The position numbers and the translations under genes are program-made. Of a DNA stretch of 64,000 bases, positions 20,894 to 33,448 are shown piece after piece. The notes under the pieces were generated by a model that saw nothing but the letters and a program-made list of their open reading frames with translations, made no database searches and had not been told where the DNA came from. Source of the DNA: Gigaspora rosea (Eukaryota; Glomeromycota; Glomeromycetes; Diversisporales; Gigasporaceae); contig QKWP01000058.1 of the NCBI GenBank assembly GCA_003550325.1, positions 8,365 through 72,364 on the forward strand. The letters run 5' to 3'. Numbering within the stretch: the first letter of the stretch is position 1; every line of letters begins with the position of its first letter.

Positions 20894-23800
20894 CAAAGTG
20901 TATCCAAGGCATTAGCTCGATGGTGGGCATTTTGGGCTTCTTCTCGGAAAAAGCATAATAAAGCAGCATTGGTAGTTTCCAAGGTTTCAATTCTTGCTTG
21001 TAATTGTTTTATCAATTGATCCTGTTGTTGTACTTGTTGTTGAAGCTGATAAAACTGTGAACCATCATCGATTTCCTTAACTGTTTCTTCAGCAGGTGGA
21101 GAGTAAATTTCTGGGTCTGGAAGTTTGCAATCATCACAATACCCTTGATTTGCATTCAATTCCTCTTGGTGTTTAACATGTAAACATTCCTGACAGAGGT
21201 CAACAGGAACTGTAAAGTTTCTTCGAAGTACAGCGAGGGCATACTTCTGGTCATAGTCTGGGTGGCTAGTGTCGAAGGATTCGTCTAAAATTGCTTGTAG
21301 CGGGTCAATATCATTTTCTGATAGTAAGTCTGATTCAGCTTGCAATATAAGTTGCATTTCCTTATAGCTCCAGGGTTGAGTTATGCGGTCAGAGGTTAGA
21401 GGTTCTAGGGCCTGGGCAATGGTCTGGTCATTTTCATCCAAGAGAATCTTCGCAAGTCGGTAAATTCTGGTCTGGTTCATTTCATATTGGTGTCCGGCAT
21501 TCTTTGTTGATTCAGTATAACGTTTGATTCGAGTCCAGAGGTTATAATTAGGATTATACTGGATATCCTGGCTAGCCTTGTATGCGTAAAGGTGTTCTAA
21601 TTCACAAAACCATAATTCTTCCCGAAGACTGTCTAATTGACACATTCTAGGTCTTGTATCTGCTTTATTACATACTTTGCAATTAACAAGCATTCCACGT
21701 CCTTCACCTTGGGTGAAGAAATGGATACTCCTAGGGTCTTCTCGGTCTAGAGCACAGTGAAAGTCAGAATAGCATCCAGGGCAAACAAGTTTCTCTTCAA
21801 GAAGTCTAAGGACTTCAGGTCTGTTAGGAACTCTACATTGACAACAATGGTGGGTACGGCGAGTGCTATGGTTAGGTAGGCGATTACTATCAACTTGATC
21901 AAGAGTACATCCACACTGGTAAACCAAATTTTGTCTTTTCCAAGTGGCAAGAGGACAGTAGGCTTCAATATGTCCTAATGTACTGCATCCTCTGCAGACA
22001 TTATTGGGGCAGTCCCTATATAGGTGGTTGGAGTCATGACAAGTAGGGCAGGTGGTACGTCTTGGGGCTTGTTTAGGGCATTTAACAGCGATGTGGCCAA
22101 ATTCCTGGCATCGATTACATTGGTTGGTAGGACAATTTGCAAAGAGGTGGTCAGGAGAACCACAATTTCCACAGACACGCTGTTTAGGAGCTTTTCTGTT
22201 TCTACGGCGAGAATGATAAGTGGTCCATTCATTTTCTTCTAGTGAAAGAGATTGGTCTGAGTCTTCTCGATCGAAAGTATAAGCTTCTCGAGGGTATAAG
22301 TATTCTGGTTCATAAAGGTCTAATTCATCTGGTGCAGTCACAGTGGGTTGACTGGGTAGAGGTTGGTTACTTTCATAAGTAGTAGGGATAGTATGTTTCT
22401 TGTTTTCCCATTTAAAAGTATAACAACCATTTTTCCAATTATAATTTGCTTCCACTTTTTGATTCCAGTCATTGCCTAATAGAAGAGAGTAAGAAGTAGT
22501 GTCTACTACTTCTACAGTAAGAGGGATAGTAATGTGATCAATTTCAATTGGCAGGTCTTTTATAATCCCTAAAGGCCGAGTGGAAGTTCCAACTGCAGGA
22601 ACAATAAGGCTGTTAGAGGCCTTTTCAATAGTCAATCCAAGTTCTTTGACTGCCTTGTGAGCAATCATGCTGATTGAAGCACCACTATCAATAATAGCTT
22701 GGTAAGGTTTATTCTGAAGAGAGACATTACATTTGACAGGTGTAGTATACGCAGGGGTTTGAACAAGGTTGGCATTTTTGGCTTCCTCATACAGGTGAGT
22801 AGCCAAGGCACCTCGGATAGATGGATTATTGAGTAGCGTTTTCCACTTGCTAGCAGTAAGAGAGGGTGTCTGAGTCTGATTTTGTGTAAGATAATTAACA
22901 CTTCGATGATAAGGCGAAGGAGATCGATTAGAGGAGTTTTGGTAAGAGTGATAGTTATCATTATTTCGGCTTCTATAATTATTATCTCTAGATTGGCTTC
23001 TAGGACGAGAATTATTGCGACTGCGAGAACGGTCTCTGTTATTGGAATAGCGATCAGAAGAGCGACCATTTCGGTCCCTATTTTGGTTGTTATTTCTGTT
23101 CCGGTTATTGTTATTATTATTACGACGAGAATTGGATCCTTGTCGTTGGTCCTGTTTTCTACTATTGCAATCACGAATAAAATGTCCAGTGCGTCCACAA
23201 TAATAGCAGATAGGAGGCTCTTTCATTCGAGGGGTTTGGGCACGGTTGTCAGCATAATTAACAGAAGAGGTAGGTGTGGTCTGTGTCTGGGCTAAATTAA
23301 TACTAAGCTTAGCAATTTGGTCTGTAAGTTGTTGAATAGCTTGGTCGGTATTGGTAGTAGGGGTAGTCATTAATTTTCCAGTTTCCCAGCGGAGGGCTAC
23401 TTCAATAGCATCGGTCAGGGTATTAGGTATAGCAGCTTGAACATTAACTGCATACTCAGAACGTAAGCCTTGGATAAAAAGTTGTTTAACAAAATCAGCG
23501 GGAAAAACACCGGTTGGGTCCACTTTCGTTTGCAATGTACGAAATCGGTTGACATATCCATCCACCGTTTCTGTGGGTCCTTGCTTAATTTCGAAAAGTT
23601 GTTTTTGCCAAAGGGCCTTTTGCTTAGTAGTATAGAAACGTGCCTTAAAAAGATGCTAGAAACTGCGGTCCTGGTTAGTGTTATCATTAAAAGCATTGGG
23701 TACCAGGTTTAAAGCGGTATACCAGTTTAGAGCAACACCTTTAAGGTACACAGGAGCAAGTTGAAGTTTCCGTTTAGCACTCCATCGGTTGGCAGTAACA

Positions 23801-23955
23801 GCTCTTCAAAATTCCTTCAGCCAGTCAGCAGGGTCTTGGGTTCCGTCACCATGAAAATCTGCAACAGTAATAAGAGTTTTCTCAGAGCCTTGTCCAAGGG
23901 CATTGGCAAGATCAGTTATTGCTTGTGCAGCAGCTCATAAAGCGTGATCAGCCAT
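20881..23955 (-). CDS. Gag-protease with cysteine-rich extension, element B
   Basis: From the likely gag start (23955) the order is gag core, a CCHC knuckle (CYYCGRTGHFIRDC) after an Arg/Asn/Ser-rich stretch, then retropepsin (AIIDSGASISMIAH and LLLGNDW). An unusual region of about 450 residues follows: four CCHC knuckles in a row (CGNCGSPDHLFANC, CNRCQEFGHIAVKC, CPTCHDSNHLYRDC, CRGCSTLGHIEAYC), further Cys clusters (QCGC, HHCCQCRVPNRP, CPGC, CKVC, CQECLHVKHQEEL, CDDC) and a final coiled coil rich in Gln. Gypsy polyproteins normally go straight from protease to RT. Element A has the same extension. Much of this stretch is one long open frame, but the gag end is not wholly intact. Confidence 0.88.
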
Positions 23956-24098
23956 TAGATTTTCTGGTTGGTTAGGAGGTAAGATAGGGTTTAATTCTTC
24001 AACAAGAGGTTGTAAATTTATTTCCTCGAATTGTGGAGGAGAGTCAGCTCTAACAATAGTAGCATCTTGGTTTTGAATATAATGGTCGAGAGGGTCAA

Positions 24099-24956
24099 TT
24101 AAATTTTGGTCGTTAAGAGAAGGGGTATTAAGTAATGGAGGTGTATGGCGCGGGTAATGTTTATATCTAAATTAACAGTTGGATAATATTTAGTTACAAG
24201 AGGAGGTGGAGGAACAGTTGTGCAAGCAGGAGAAAAGGTTTGTTGTAAATAGCGAAAGAAGCGATTTCGTAGAGGAGGTGTAGTTTCTCGAGTATAATGA
24301 TATGGAATTTCTAATATAGGTGACGAAGGAAGTGCAAGGCATGGAGGAATTGGTATATAAGTATTAGTGGAAGAACCAACACCAGTATCTGCTAATTGTT
24401 CAGGTCCTAAAGTAAATATAGATCTGGTTGGAGAAACGTCAAACTTCAATTCAGTTCTTTCTAGTTGATTTTGAAAATCGAATAGAAGGTTTTTAGTCCT
24501 TGGTCGAGTTGAAGCAGGTGTAGAAGGTAAGAGGTCCTCAATGTGAAGGTCAAGTAGAGTAGCTTCAAAATTAAGAGGTAAGGTAGGTGCAAGAGTATAG
24601 GGGGTATGTGCAAGGAGTAGACCAGCAATAACTTCTTTTGGGTCTAATAGGTCGTTGTTATAGCGGCAACTAAAAACAATATCTCGAGCAGCAGCTCTAG
24701 CAGTATTATAATCAGTAGCAGCAACTAAAATACAGTAAGAGTCGTTTGTCTTTTGTGAGTATTGGGTAGCAAAATAATTGTCTCGATACGTTCCCCAGAA
24801 TCGGCGAAAGGGACGGTATAAATTAGCAACCGGGTAACAGATAGTACAGGATAAATCAGGATGGTAGGCTTGCAAAACGTCTACCGCAAGTGAGGAAGGA
24901 TGACTTGTTTCGTGTACTTCAATTTGTTCTAAGTATAGTTCATACGCTCTATTCAT
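24099..24956 (-). CDS. Leader ORF of element B
   Basis: A frame of about 285 residues begins at ATG 24956, between the primer-binding site and gag. Its first 120 residues match the leader ORF of element A (PDLSC..CYP, FRRFWGTY, YSQKT, ARDIVFSCRYN, LDPKEVI). The rest is Pro/Thr-rich and not matched. I do not recognise the family. Conservation between two diverged element families argues that it is translated and useful to the element. Confidence 0.75.
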   Translation of the reverse strand: MNRAYELYLEQIEVHETSHPSSLAVDVLQAYHPDLSCTICYPVANLYRPFRRFWGTYRDNYFATQYSQKTNDSYCILVAATDYNTARAAARDIVFSCRYNNDLLDPKEVIAGLLLAHTPYTLAPTLPLNFEATLLDLHIEDLLPSTPASTRPRTKNLLFDFQNQLERTELKFDVSPTRSIFTLGPEQLADTGVGSSTNTYIPIPPCLALPSSPILEIPYHYTRETTPPLRNRFFRYLQQTFSPACTTVPPPPLVTKYYPTVNLDINITRAIHLHYLIPLLLTTKI

Positions 24957-25245
24957 ATAGAAAAGGCAGTTCCCAAGTCTTAAGGAAACTAATAAAAGAA
25001 TAATAAAATACCTCCAAAATAAAAGGTTAGTAGTAAGTTGTTAACAAAATTTTAATCTCCTAAATATAGTAAATAGTTAGTATCCAACAAAAAGAAAATT
25101 CCAAGTAAGTTGTAAGAGAATAATAAGAGTGCAATCAACAGCAAGAGGGTTAGTAACAGCAAAAAAAAAATAATTAAATTTCTGCCAAAAGTAATAATAA
25201 GATTTCCAAATTCTTTAATAATATTCAATAATTTAAATAGGTTTC

Positions 25246-25260
25246 CGCCAGAAGGCACCT
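25246..25260 (-). other. Primer-binding site of element B
   Basis: Two bases inside the 5' LTR, with 14 of 15 bases shared with the site in element A (CGCCAGAAGGCACCA type). This indicates both families use the same tRNA primer. Confidence 0.75.
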
Positions 25261-25262
25261 AA

Positions 25263-25853
25263 TGTTACAGTACCGGAAGCCTTCTTTAATTCCGATAGAG
25301 TAACAATCACACGGCTCCTGAGATCCCTTACTTTGGGCGTGAAGCGGTGTGCAAGAGGGAAGTATAGTTTCTTTTATGTCTGTAAGAAACTACACACTTC
25401 TCTATGGCAGTTCGGTATAAAACAACAAAAGATAATAACAGTTTATTAATTTAACAAGAGGGCTATTCCAAGGTGTCTGTTCCTTAGAAATCCCAAGAGT
25501 TTATTTAATATAGAGGAGGGTAATTAATATAAAGGTAAAGATAAAATACAATGTCTGGATCTGTCTAAAACTAAGGGAAATAAGGTGGGTTTATATATCT
25601 ATTGAGCTAAGCGATGCTAAGCGTCGTTAAGCGTCGCTAAGCGTCATTAAGCATCACTAAGCGTCGTTAAGCGTCGCTAAGCGTCGTTAAGTGTTGCTAA
25701 GCGTTGTTAAGCGTCGCTAAGCGTCATTGAGTGTCATTGCATTGCACATCAATTTCGCATATCACTATTACTAAATAAGTTATTACAAAATTTCCTTATT
25801 AAGTTCTAATTTTCTAACTAATTTCTACCAAAATTAAAACCTATTCTATAACA
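25263..25853 (-). repeat. 5' LTR of element B
   Basis: 591 bases, the partner of 16540-17136. Its 10-base array (about 25607-25730) has a different number and order of units, so array copies have changed since insertion or between source copies. Confidence 0.93.
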
Positions 25854-25929
25854 ATATTATTAATTGAAGTATAGATAATACTAATAACATGCATTAGTGA
25901 ACCGTATGTTGTTTGTCAAAAGAATAATA

Positions 25930-26105
25930 CAGTAAGACCTCTATAAGTGCATACTCTTGGGGCTAAGCTTTAACAATATGCATTTAGAGATCAATAAGAG
26001 AAAGTGTATTTATAGAGGTAAGTATATTATATATTTTGACCAGAACTTGAGCATGCATTTAGAGGGTGTGCACTTGTAGAGGGTGCAGTTATGGAGGTTT
26101 TACTG
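25930..26105. mobile_element. Short pogo-like MITE
   Basis: It begins CAGTAAGACCTCTATAAGTG, ends GGAGGTTTTACTG and has TA on both sides. It shares 'atgcatttagag' words and layout with 13951-14124. Confidence 0.75.
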
Positions 26106-26139
26106 TAATAGGTTTTGCAAAAGAATATTTATAGCACTA

Positions 26140-26990
26140 ATGATAGAAATCACTAAAATAGTGAGTAAGTTCTGAAACAATACTCACATAGAAATTATAA
26201 TAATTTCAATGTAAACTAACTCACCTTAACAACTTATTATAGTTATCAAAACTGTAAGTTCGTAACAGAATTTTTTAGTCTTTTGTAATTGAAATCATAT
26301 TCATTTCAATGCAAACCAACTCATATTAATCATATATTGTAGTCACCAGAGTAGTAAGTTCTGTAACAGAATAATTCACAGTAAATCATGATAGAAATAC
26401 AAGAATTCCAATGCAAGCTATTCCAGACTTAACTGTTACCAAATATTGTATAAATCTTGCAATAGATTTTTTTATAGTAACTTGCAATAGAAATACAATA
26501 ATTTCTGAGCAAATCATTTTGTTTACTACATATTGTGGTTGTGGTCACTGGAATAGAGAATAAATACTATAATAAATTCTTTTTAAGTAGCTCAATTCCA
26601 ATACAAACTAACTCACTTATCTTAATCACATATTATAGCAAAGGAATAGCAAGTAATTTTGTAGTTAAATTATACATCACAATAGAAATCATGCCAAATT
26701 TAATATAAACTAACTTATCTTAACTACGAATTGTGGAATTATAATAGTAAGTTTGTAATAAAATTTTTCAATAATTTACAATAAAAGTTATGATATTCTA
26801 ATGCAAACTAAAATTTAATTGCATATTATATTCACCTGAATAGTGTGTGAATAAGTTTTGTAACAAAATTTTGTTTGCACTAGCATGCTTATAATTGATA
26901 ATTTTAATGCTAGTAAACTCATCTTATTTATAATAGTAAATAAATTCTATAACTGAATTTTTTATTAGCTCATGAATAATATTAATTTAG
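26140..26990. repeat. Degenerate tandem repeat of about 125 bases
   Basis: Six or seven diverged units are recognisable by the recurring words 'aatgcaaactaactca', 'catattatagtcacc', 'agtaagttctgtaacagaatttttt' and 'caatagaaatcat'. There is no coding signal. It is an old satellite-like array. Confidence 0.6.
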
Positions 26991-28536
26991 GCTACACTAA
27001 ATTATATACCTGGTTTTCATATCATGAGATATTGATCAATAACCTGGTGGCATAATATTTTTTTAATAGTAAATAAATTTTTTTAAATAATGGTAAAAGA
27101 AAAATTCATTAATGCTTTTATCTCATGATTTATTATATCAAATATACAGTATTTTCACTTATGGCATTATTTTGAATAATAGCCTGAATTAAGCTTAATT
27201 TTGGCTAAATATTGAAATTACATCAGTATTACACCCCTGCATGTTATTATGCAAAAATACAGTAATTGGTTTTTATATCACAAATTACAATGACTGCATA
27301 ATTTTTTTAGTAAAACAAAACTTAGTACAGCACAAACTCAATATACCTTATACAAGACCCTCTCAGATATTAGACCCTTTTGTATTGTAATGAATTAAAA
27401 AATTTAATTTTTGAAATTGTGAATAATTTCTATATTTGTGTAGTTCTGATGTAAATGATTTATACTAAAAAGGTAATGATGGATGACTTAGTAGCTTAAC
27501 TATATGAATGTTATTTAGGCACATTAAAACATTATAGTAGCTACATTAATATAGTTTTTTAATCCTGTTGTACCAATTAAAGCTTGAAAAGCCCACTAAG
27601 TAATATAGTAGTAATTGTAAAGTAAGCATAACCCTCATAGAATAAACTTAGTAATTGCTAAGTAATGTAGTAGTAGCTAAGTAACGTAGTCAGAATTTAA
27701 CATGTATATAAAGGCCTCAAGTTCTAGACTAGAAGAAAAATTCAGTTCTATTGTTATTTAATAAAGAATTTTATAAAAAAAATATTAAATTTAGTATTAA
27801 ATAAATTATTTGACTTTTAACATAAATAAAGAAATTATACTTATCTTTAAATTCAACTTGCAACTTTAATAATACCTATTATAACTCAATTCAACAGACT
27901 GAATTGACTTTTAATCTTGAATCAGCTTTTATTAAGACTTGAATTCAGTTTAACATAATTCTTCGAAATTATATACATGACTTATATTGGACTACCAATT
28001 GGTCTATAATTTATTCTTGTACATGTAGAAAAACTCCAAATCTTTTCTAAATTAAACCCACATTGATATCATCTAACTGGGATCAACTCCAATACCCTAG
28101 TGAACCCATTATTCATTTATATAATATATTATTATTTTATTGATATCAGATTATTGATATTTCTGATATTAGCATCTGTATTGTAGTGATTTAGAATAGA
28201 TCATCCTTTCAGTCTCCACTGATTGCATATTCGACTTTAACCAAATCTTTAATACTTATTTATATCTTCTTCTGTACATGGATAGAATGTAAATAGGCAC
28301 TATTGTCTATATTGTTTTACTCACTCTTCCAAATCAACTATTATAGTATGTACTCAAATCTACAACATGAAATAAAGTTTTAGTAAAATGTAAAGACCTG
28401 GTTATACAAATAAATAAAATAGAATAAACCTCCCAATCATTAGGCCTATACTCATACAAAAGACTTATAGGTCTAGTTATAGATTTTAAAAACAGTATAA
28501 TAAAAAAGATCCAGTTTAGCAGTTTACAATAGTATA
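26991..28536. other. AT-rich, no gene; promoter-like stretch inside
   Basis: Around 27590-27720 the word 'ctaagtaatgtagtagta' recurs in variants. A TATATAAAG lies at 27705-27713, followed about 50 bases on by AATAAAG. It could be a promoter or part of a solo LTR, but no matching ends were found. Confidence 0.35.
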
Positions 28537-29330
28537 GGCCGGTACAAAAAGATTAATACCTTAAATAAAAATTAATAGTAATTTTTTTAGTAATAAAATG
28601 TAATGTTTTTTAATTTAAAAAATTATTTTGGTAGATAGGAAAGGGTTTAATATAATTTATTTAATTATTTTATATAAAAAATCAAGAAATTTTTAGCAAT
28701 AACTTTTTAAGTAAATTTTACTATATTTAGAAATGATAAATTTGATCATAATAGTAATAAAAATTTTTTTATATATAACATTTAAGTTTTTTAATTTAAC
28801 TTTATTTTATTAGATAATAAAAAAGATTATTTTAAAATTTAAATATTTGTTTATATAAAATATAAAAAAATTTACTAATAGTTATTTTTAAGCTTAGTTT
28901 TACTATTAAATATATATAGTACACATAGTAAATTAATGATTTTTAATACAAATACATCAACTTAATATTTAATAACTTTTTATCTAGTGATTATTTTTTA
29001 TAAAATTTTAAATATAGTTTTATTGAATCTATAGCTAGTTATTTGCATAGTAGCAAGCTTTAAACTTTCAAATTCATTAGGATATTAATTAAAATCTATT
29101 TTTTTAAGAAAAAATTTTTTTGTAATTTTTTTTTTATCTAAAAAGTTAGCTTTCATCTATTTTTATATAAAGGTAATATAAAATAATATAATTAATAAAA
29201 AAATGATAGTTTATACCATAGTTATTCAACTGTAAAAAATATTTAATTATATTATTAATAATTTAAAAACTTTTATTAGTAGTACTTTTTAATTAAAATA
29301 TTGAGGTATCAATCTTTTCGCACTGGCCCA
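28537..29330. mobile_element. TA-target inverted-repeat element
   Basis: The left end GGCCGGTACAAAAAGATTAA and the right end's complement (GGGCCAGTGCGAAAAGATTG) form imperfect inverted repeats of about 55 bases, with TA next to both. The interior is extremely AT-rich, with no open frame. Confidence 0.65.
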
Positions 29331-30781
29331 TATATTTTTATTATAGGTACATTATAAGTGTTGGCAAATGATTTGTTCATTAGTAATTATATATTCTATT
29401 GTTATATCATTTATTAATTATAAAATAAATTATATAATACAAGAATGCAATAATTCTCAATCAATAAACTATTTACTAATATATTAAAAATTTTAACCTT
29501 TTGATAATAATTTATTTTTAGAGAGCTCACAAGCTTGAGCATATTAAGAATAGGGTGGACAAACTGTAACAATACCCACTCAAGATCTATAAGTACTGCT
29601 AAAAGAAAACTTAACTTCTGCTTTTGAACCTCTCAGAAGCAATATGTATAGTGTCAAATTTTGTTTTAGCATTGAGAGGTTATCAGGTTTGAAAACATTA
29701 TAAACTTATTGTTAAATCTCTCAAAACTGATCTTGTCAAATATGATAAAAATTTAATTTACCATCACCATTTCTGCTATATAAATCTATAGTCAGACCTC
29801 TCTACAATCACAAGTTGGTCATGCCCTATTTTGGTGATTGTATAGAGGTGTGACTATAAATAAAATACTTTGTCATAGTCACATGACCAAAGGCCAATTA
29901 GTAATATATTTGCGAATATTTGAAATACTATTAAAAAATTTAAAATGTAAAACTTTTGATTCAGTGGCCCAATTTGGATAAAATGACAAGTGATTGACTT
30001 AATGAGACAATTCTAAAGAGTCTAAAATTGTCCAAATTTAGCTACAAAATGCTAAAATCATTAAGGATTTTTTACTTAGATGTTAAATTTAATCAATTCT
30101 TAAATATGTGAAGTGACACAAATCTGTAACAATCACAGGAGCCTGTGATTAGATTTTAGCAATCTTAGGCTCATTAGAATCATCTGATTGAGACGAACAT
30201 TTTGGTAGTTTTTTATCCAAATCGGGCCACTGCATCTAAAGTTATTTGTTATTAAACCTTTAAGAATTTTTATAAAATATTTTAAATAAAAATGAATATA
30301 AATATTGGCCAATCAGATGTTATAATCTATATTTAGTCAAAATTTGTGATTATAACGAGGGTTTTTATTAATAAAATTGATGAAAGATCAAAATTTTTTT
30401 GTAATAGTGATTATAGGTGATTTGTGACTATAATGAGGTTTTTACTATGTTTTAAGTCTGTCGCACAATATTGGGTGCTTATATAGAGGTGTGACTATAT
30501 AGAGTGTGACAGGACCCCGAATAATCTATATGAGGCTATATTTGAGCATCATAGTAAAAATTTTTTAGTTAGCAGTTTTGGTTTGGTATACATATGGGCA
30601 GATTTGGGCTGATCCGAGTGATATCTGTGAACAACGTGATTAAGATTTTCAAAAAATAAATAACAAATTACACCAATCAGATAGCTTGTGTGATGTTTTC
30701 GAATTATATTATTAAGATCTTCAACAAACGATTAACAAGATTCTATCTTTCCTAGCCAATTAAGAACCAAGGTTAGACGTT

Positions 30782-30833
30782 GGAGATGAGGTGGAGATGA
30801 GGTGGAGATGAGGTGGAGATGAGGTGGAGAGGG
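30782..30833. repeat. 11-base tandem repeat
   Basis: GGAGATGAGGT is repeated between four and five times without change. It lies near the left end of the 4.4 kb transposon. The open frame across it is a by-product of the repeat. Confidence 0.85.
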
Positions 30834-31104
30834 GTTTCACCAGTAAAATTAGAAGAAGTAGAATTTAAATCAACATAGTTAATTTGAAGTACATATTTAA
30901 TAAATACATTTATTTTTTTAATAATAGTAACTTTCTGCGACCAAACAACACTAAAAAAAAACCCAAACAACCCAGCACAAGTAAACGGCCAAACAACACA
31001 ACAAAAACGACCAAACGATACAAGTATAAAAACAACTTGGGTTTTATTACCACCTTGTTGAATATACGTTAATTCGCATTGCTAGTAGTACCTAAAGACT
31101 CAAA

Positions 31105-33445
31105 ATGCCGCCTAGTTCAAAAACACTTCAAAGTATTTCTTCAACCCAATATTCGCCAACTGAAAACTTACCAAAATGTCATCCTTTAACCCGTTACCCC
31201 CTTTAAGAAATCCAGCAACAAAAAAATATACAAACCAATTCCTTAGAAGTTGTTGATAACTATCCAAGCATTCATGTAACTAGATTTGATAGAAATAAAA
31301 AAACAAAATACCTTTATAAAATTTTTTATCTTGGTTATTATCCACCAAATGTCAAACAAACAGTGCGAAGTTGTTATTTAATCCCTAATGGATATTTAGT
31401 TAGTATTAAAATTCATGGTATAGATATTATGACCGAAACCCAATATGATTCCAATGACAAAGTTATATATACATTAACTTGGGGCGGTTCTAATAGAGAA
31501 AAACAATCTGTATCAAGCAATAGATCTGCAAGTAACGTAGCGACCTTATTTTTACAAGTTTGTATTAATAATTTAATAATTACCTTACATGTATATATAG
31601 TATTGTATATATAGTATTATACTTACTACGTATTTGTAAATAGAAATTATATAATAATAACAAGTCTGCGCTTTCTGGTGTAATACTTTTTGGATTTGAT
31701 CTTGAATGTTTGGCAAAAAGACGAATTAATAGTGATAACCAATGTCAAGTTCAAATTCAAACAAATAAACCTTTTCATCAACTTAAATCCGAGTCACAAA
31801 AAAAAAAAAGACTTCAAACTTTAGCTTCTGACATTTATAATAGAGTTGAATCAGCACTTAATTTACATAATTTTTATGATTCAAAATTAGCACACGTAGA
31901 ATTAAGAGTAAATGGATAACCTATTAGATTTCAAGACATAAATTTAAAAAAACCCAATTACAAATTTTAGATTCAACAGTTAGAGCATGTGATGAGCTTC
32001 TAGTTTCTTGTGACGGATATCGTCGACTTGCAGCTGTTATGCCTGAAATGGAGCATGAATACGAGGTTGAAAAATGTCGACATGAAATAACAAAAACTAT
32101 AAATGATGTAATTCCAGTTCACATAGTACAAATAAATTCCTTAACTCCTAATGGGGCTTATCAATTACTTAAAGACATTTTAAAATGTTTTAATTTCTAA
32201 ATTAGCATACGGAGATTTGGCAATATTAAAAGTAGGGGACGTAGTTCATATTAAATTAAGTGGTGATGGACGGCAGGTCGGTAAACACCATAATCATATA
32301 ATGTTTACTGCCTGCATATTAAATCAACATGATGCAGTTTTAAGTCCATCAAACCAACATTGTATTTTTCTTTATAGCGGCATAGAACAATATGAATCTT
32401 TTCAACAAGCTTTTAGCTTTTTAATTGAAGATTTATTAACTTTAAATACTGAAGGAATTACTGATTCGAATAATAATTATTGGACAATTGAATTTTGGTT
32501 TGGCTCTGACTGGAAATTCATGTCATTAGTACTTGGCATTAAAGGACCAACAGCTGTTCATTTCTGTTTATACTGCAATTGCAAGAATACTGATCGTTGG
32601 AATATGGATTTAGATTACGAAAATTCATGTAATACTTTGGGTCGCAAAAATTCAAACCTTTTACCTTTTTTAGAAAATCAACATTGTATTCCAGATGAGT
32701 TGCATATAATGCTTCGAATCACAGATGTTTTATTTGAATGCCTTTTCTTAAAATTATCAAATGAACCTGCATTTAATAGAAGATCAAAAAATAATACTGC
32801 AACAATTCGGGAGCAAGTTGAGTTAACAATCCATTCTCTTGGTATTAATGTATTCAAATTTAAGGAACCCGAAACTTCAAAAGGAAAATGGCATTGGACA
32901 TCACTAATAGGGCCCGATAAGTTGGTTCTTTTAGAAAAATTTCCAATTGAATTATTTGTTCCGGGTCAAAGAGGCAAGGATATACAAACACTTTGGCATG
33001 AGTTTTATTTTTTGTACCAAACAATGCGTAAGAGTGATCTAACGGATGATGATATCATTAAATTTGAAACTTCAGTATGACAATGGATTAAAAATTTCTG
33101 CCAACCAACAATTGAAACTAAAGAAAGTAAAATTTTACAAGTAGGACTATATCATCGTGATGACATTACTCCTTATATGCACGTACTCGCATGCCATATT
33201 CCAAAATTTATAAAATATCTTAAAACAAAAAAATTAAGTCTACGATAGTTTTCATGTTCAGGTGTCAAGAAAAAAAATCATAACCATGTTCAGTTATTTT
33301 ATGGCGGCACAACAATGGGTGGTGGTAATTCTTTAAAGTCTGTAGCATATGAAATATGTTCATATGAAAATAGACAACTTTATTATCAAATTAATGAAAC
33401 ACCTCTATCTTATTCTAAAAAAACAATAAATTTTAAACTAAAATA
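31105..33445 (+). pseudogene. Decayed transposase, copy 1 (RAG1/Transib-like motif order)
   Basis: Coding starts at ATG 31105 (MPPSSKTLQS) and continues through several stops and frame changes; the longest clean part is 32217-33080. Features in order: SSNRSASN; a first acidic site in KLSGDGRQVG; FWFGSDWKFMSLVLG; a zinc-binding pair CLYCNCKNTDRW; a second acidic site in PDELHIMLRITD; and near the end FSCS..KKNH with YENR. A D, CxxC, D-x-LH, E order is known from RAG1 and Transib transposases, where LH..IR follows the second Asp. The presumed catalytic Glu before KKNH (SIEKKNH type) reads Lys here, and stops follow ETSV (TGA) and SLR (TAG). The family assignment is by pattern only. Confidence 0.65.
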
Positions 33446-33448
33446 AAT

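Larger units (their letters stand above)
16540..25853 (-). mobile_element. Ty3/gypsy-type LTR element B, nearly whole
   Basis: The 9.3 kb element has two LTRs (16540-17136 and 25263-25853), a PPT, a PBS and, in order on the minus strand, a leader ORF, Gag-protease-Cys-rich ORF, RT-RNase H ORF, integrase ORF and an extra ORF. Outside their tandem arrays the LTRs differ at about nine sites in roughly 470, close to 98 percent identity, so the insertion is young. ATAT (16536-16539 and 25854-25857) flanks it as a 4-base target duplication, or ATATT if the first LTR base is shared. It looks nearly whole with only a few breaks. Confidence 0.95.

Noticed and set aside
27590-27790. Solo LTR
   Set aside because: The TATA and AATAAA order is suggestive, but no TG...CA ends, duplication or second copy were found. 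It is left as a promoter-like stretch.
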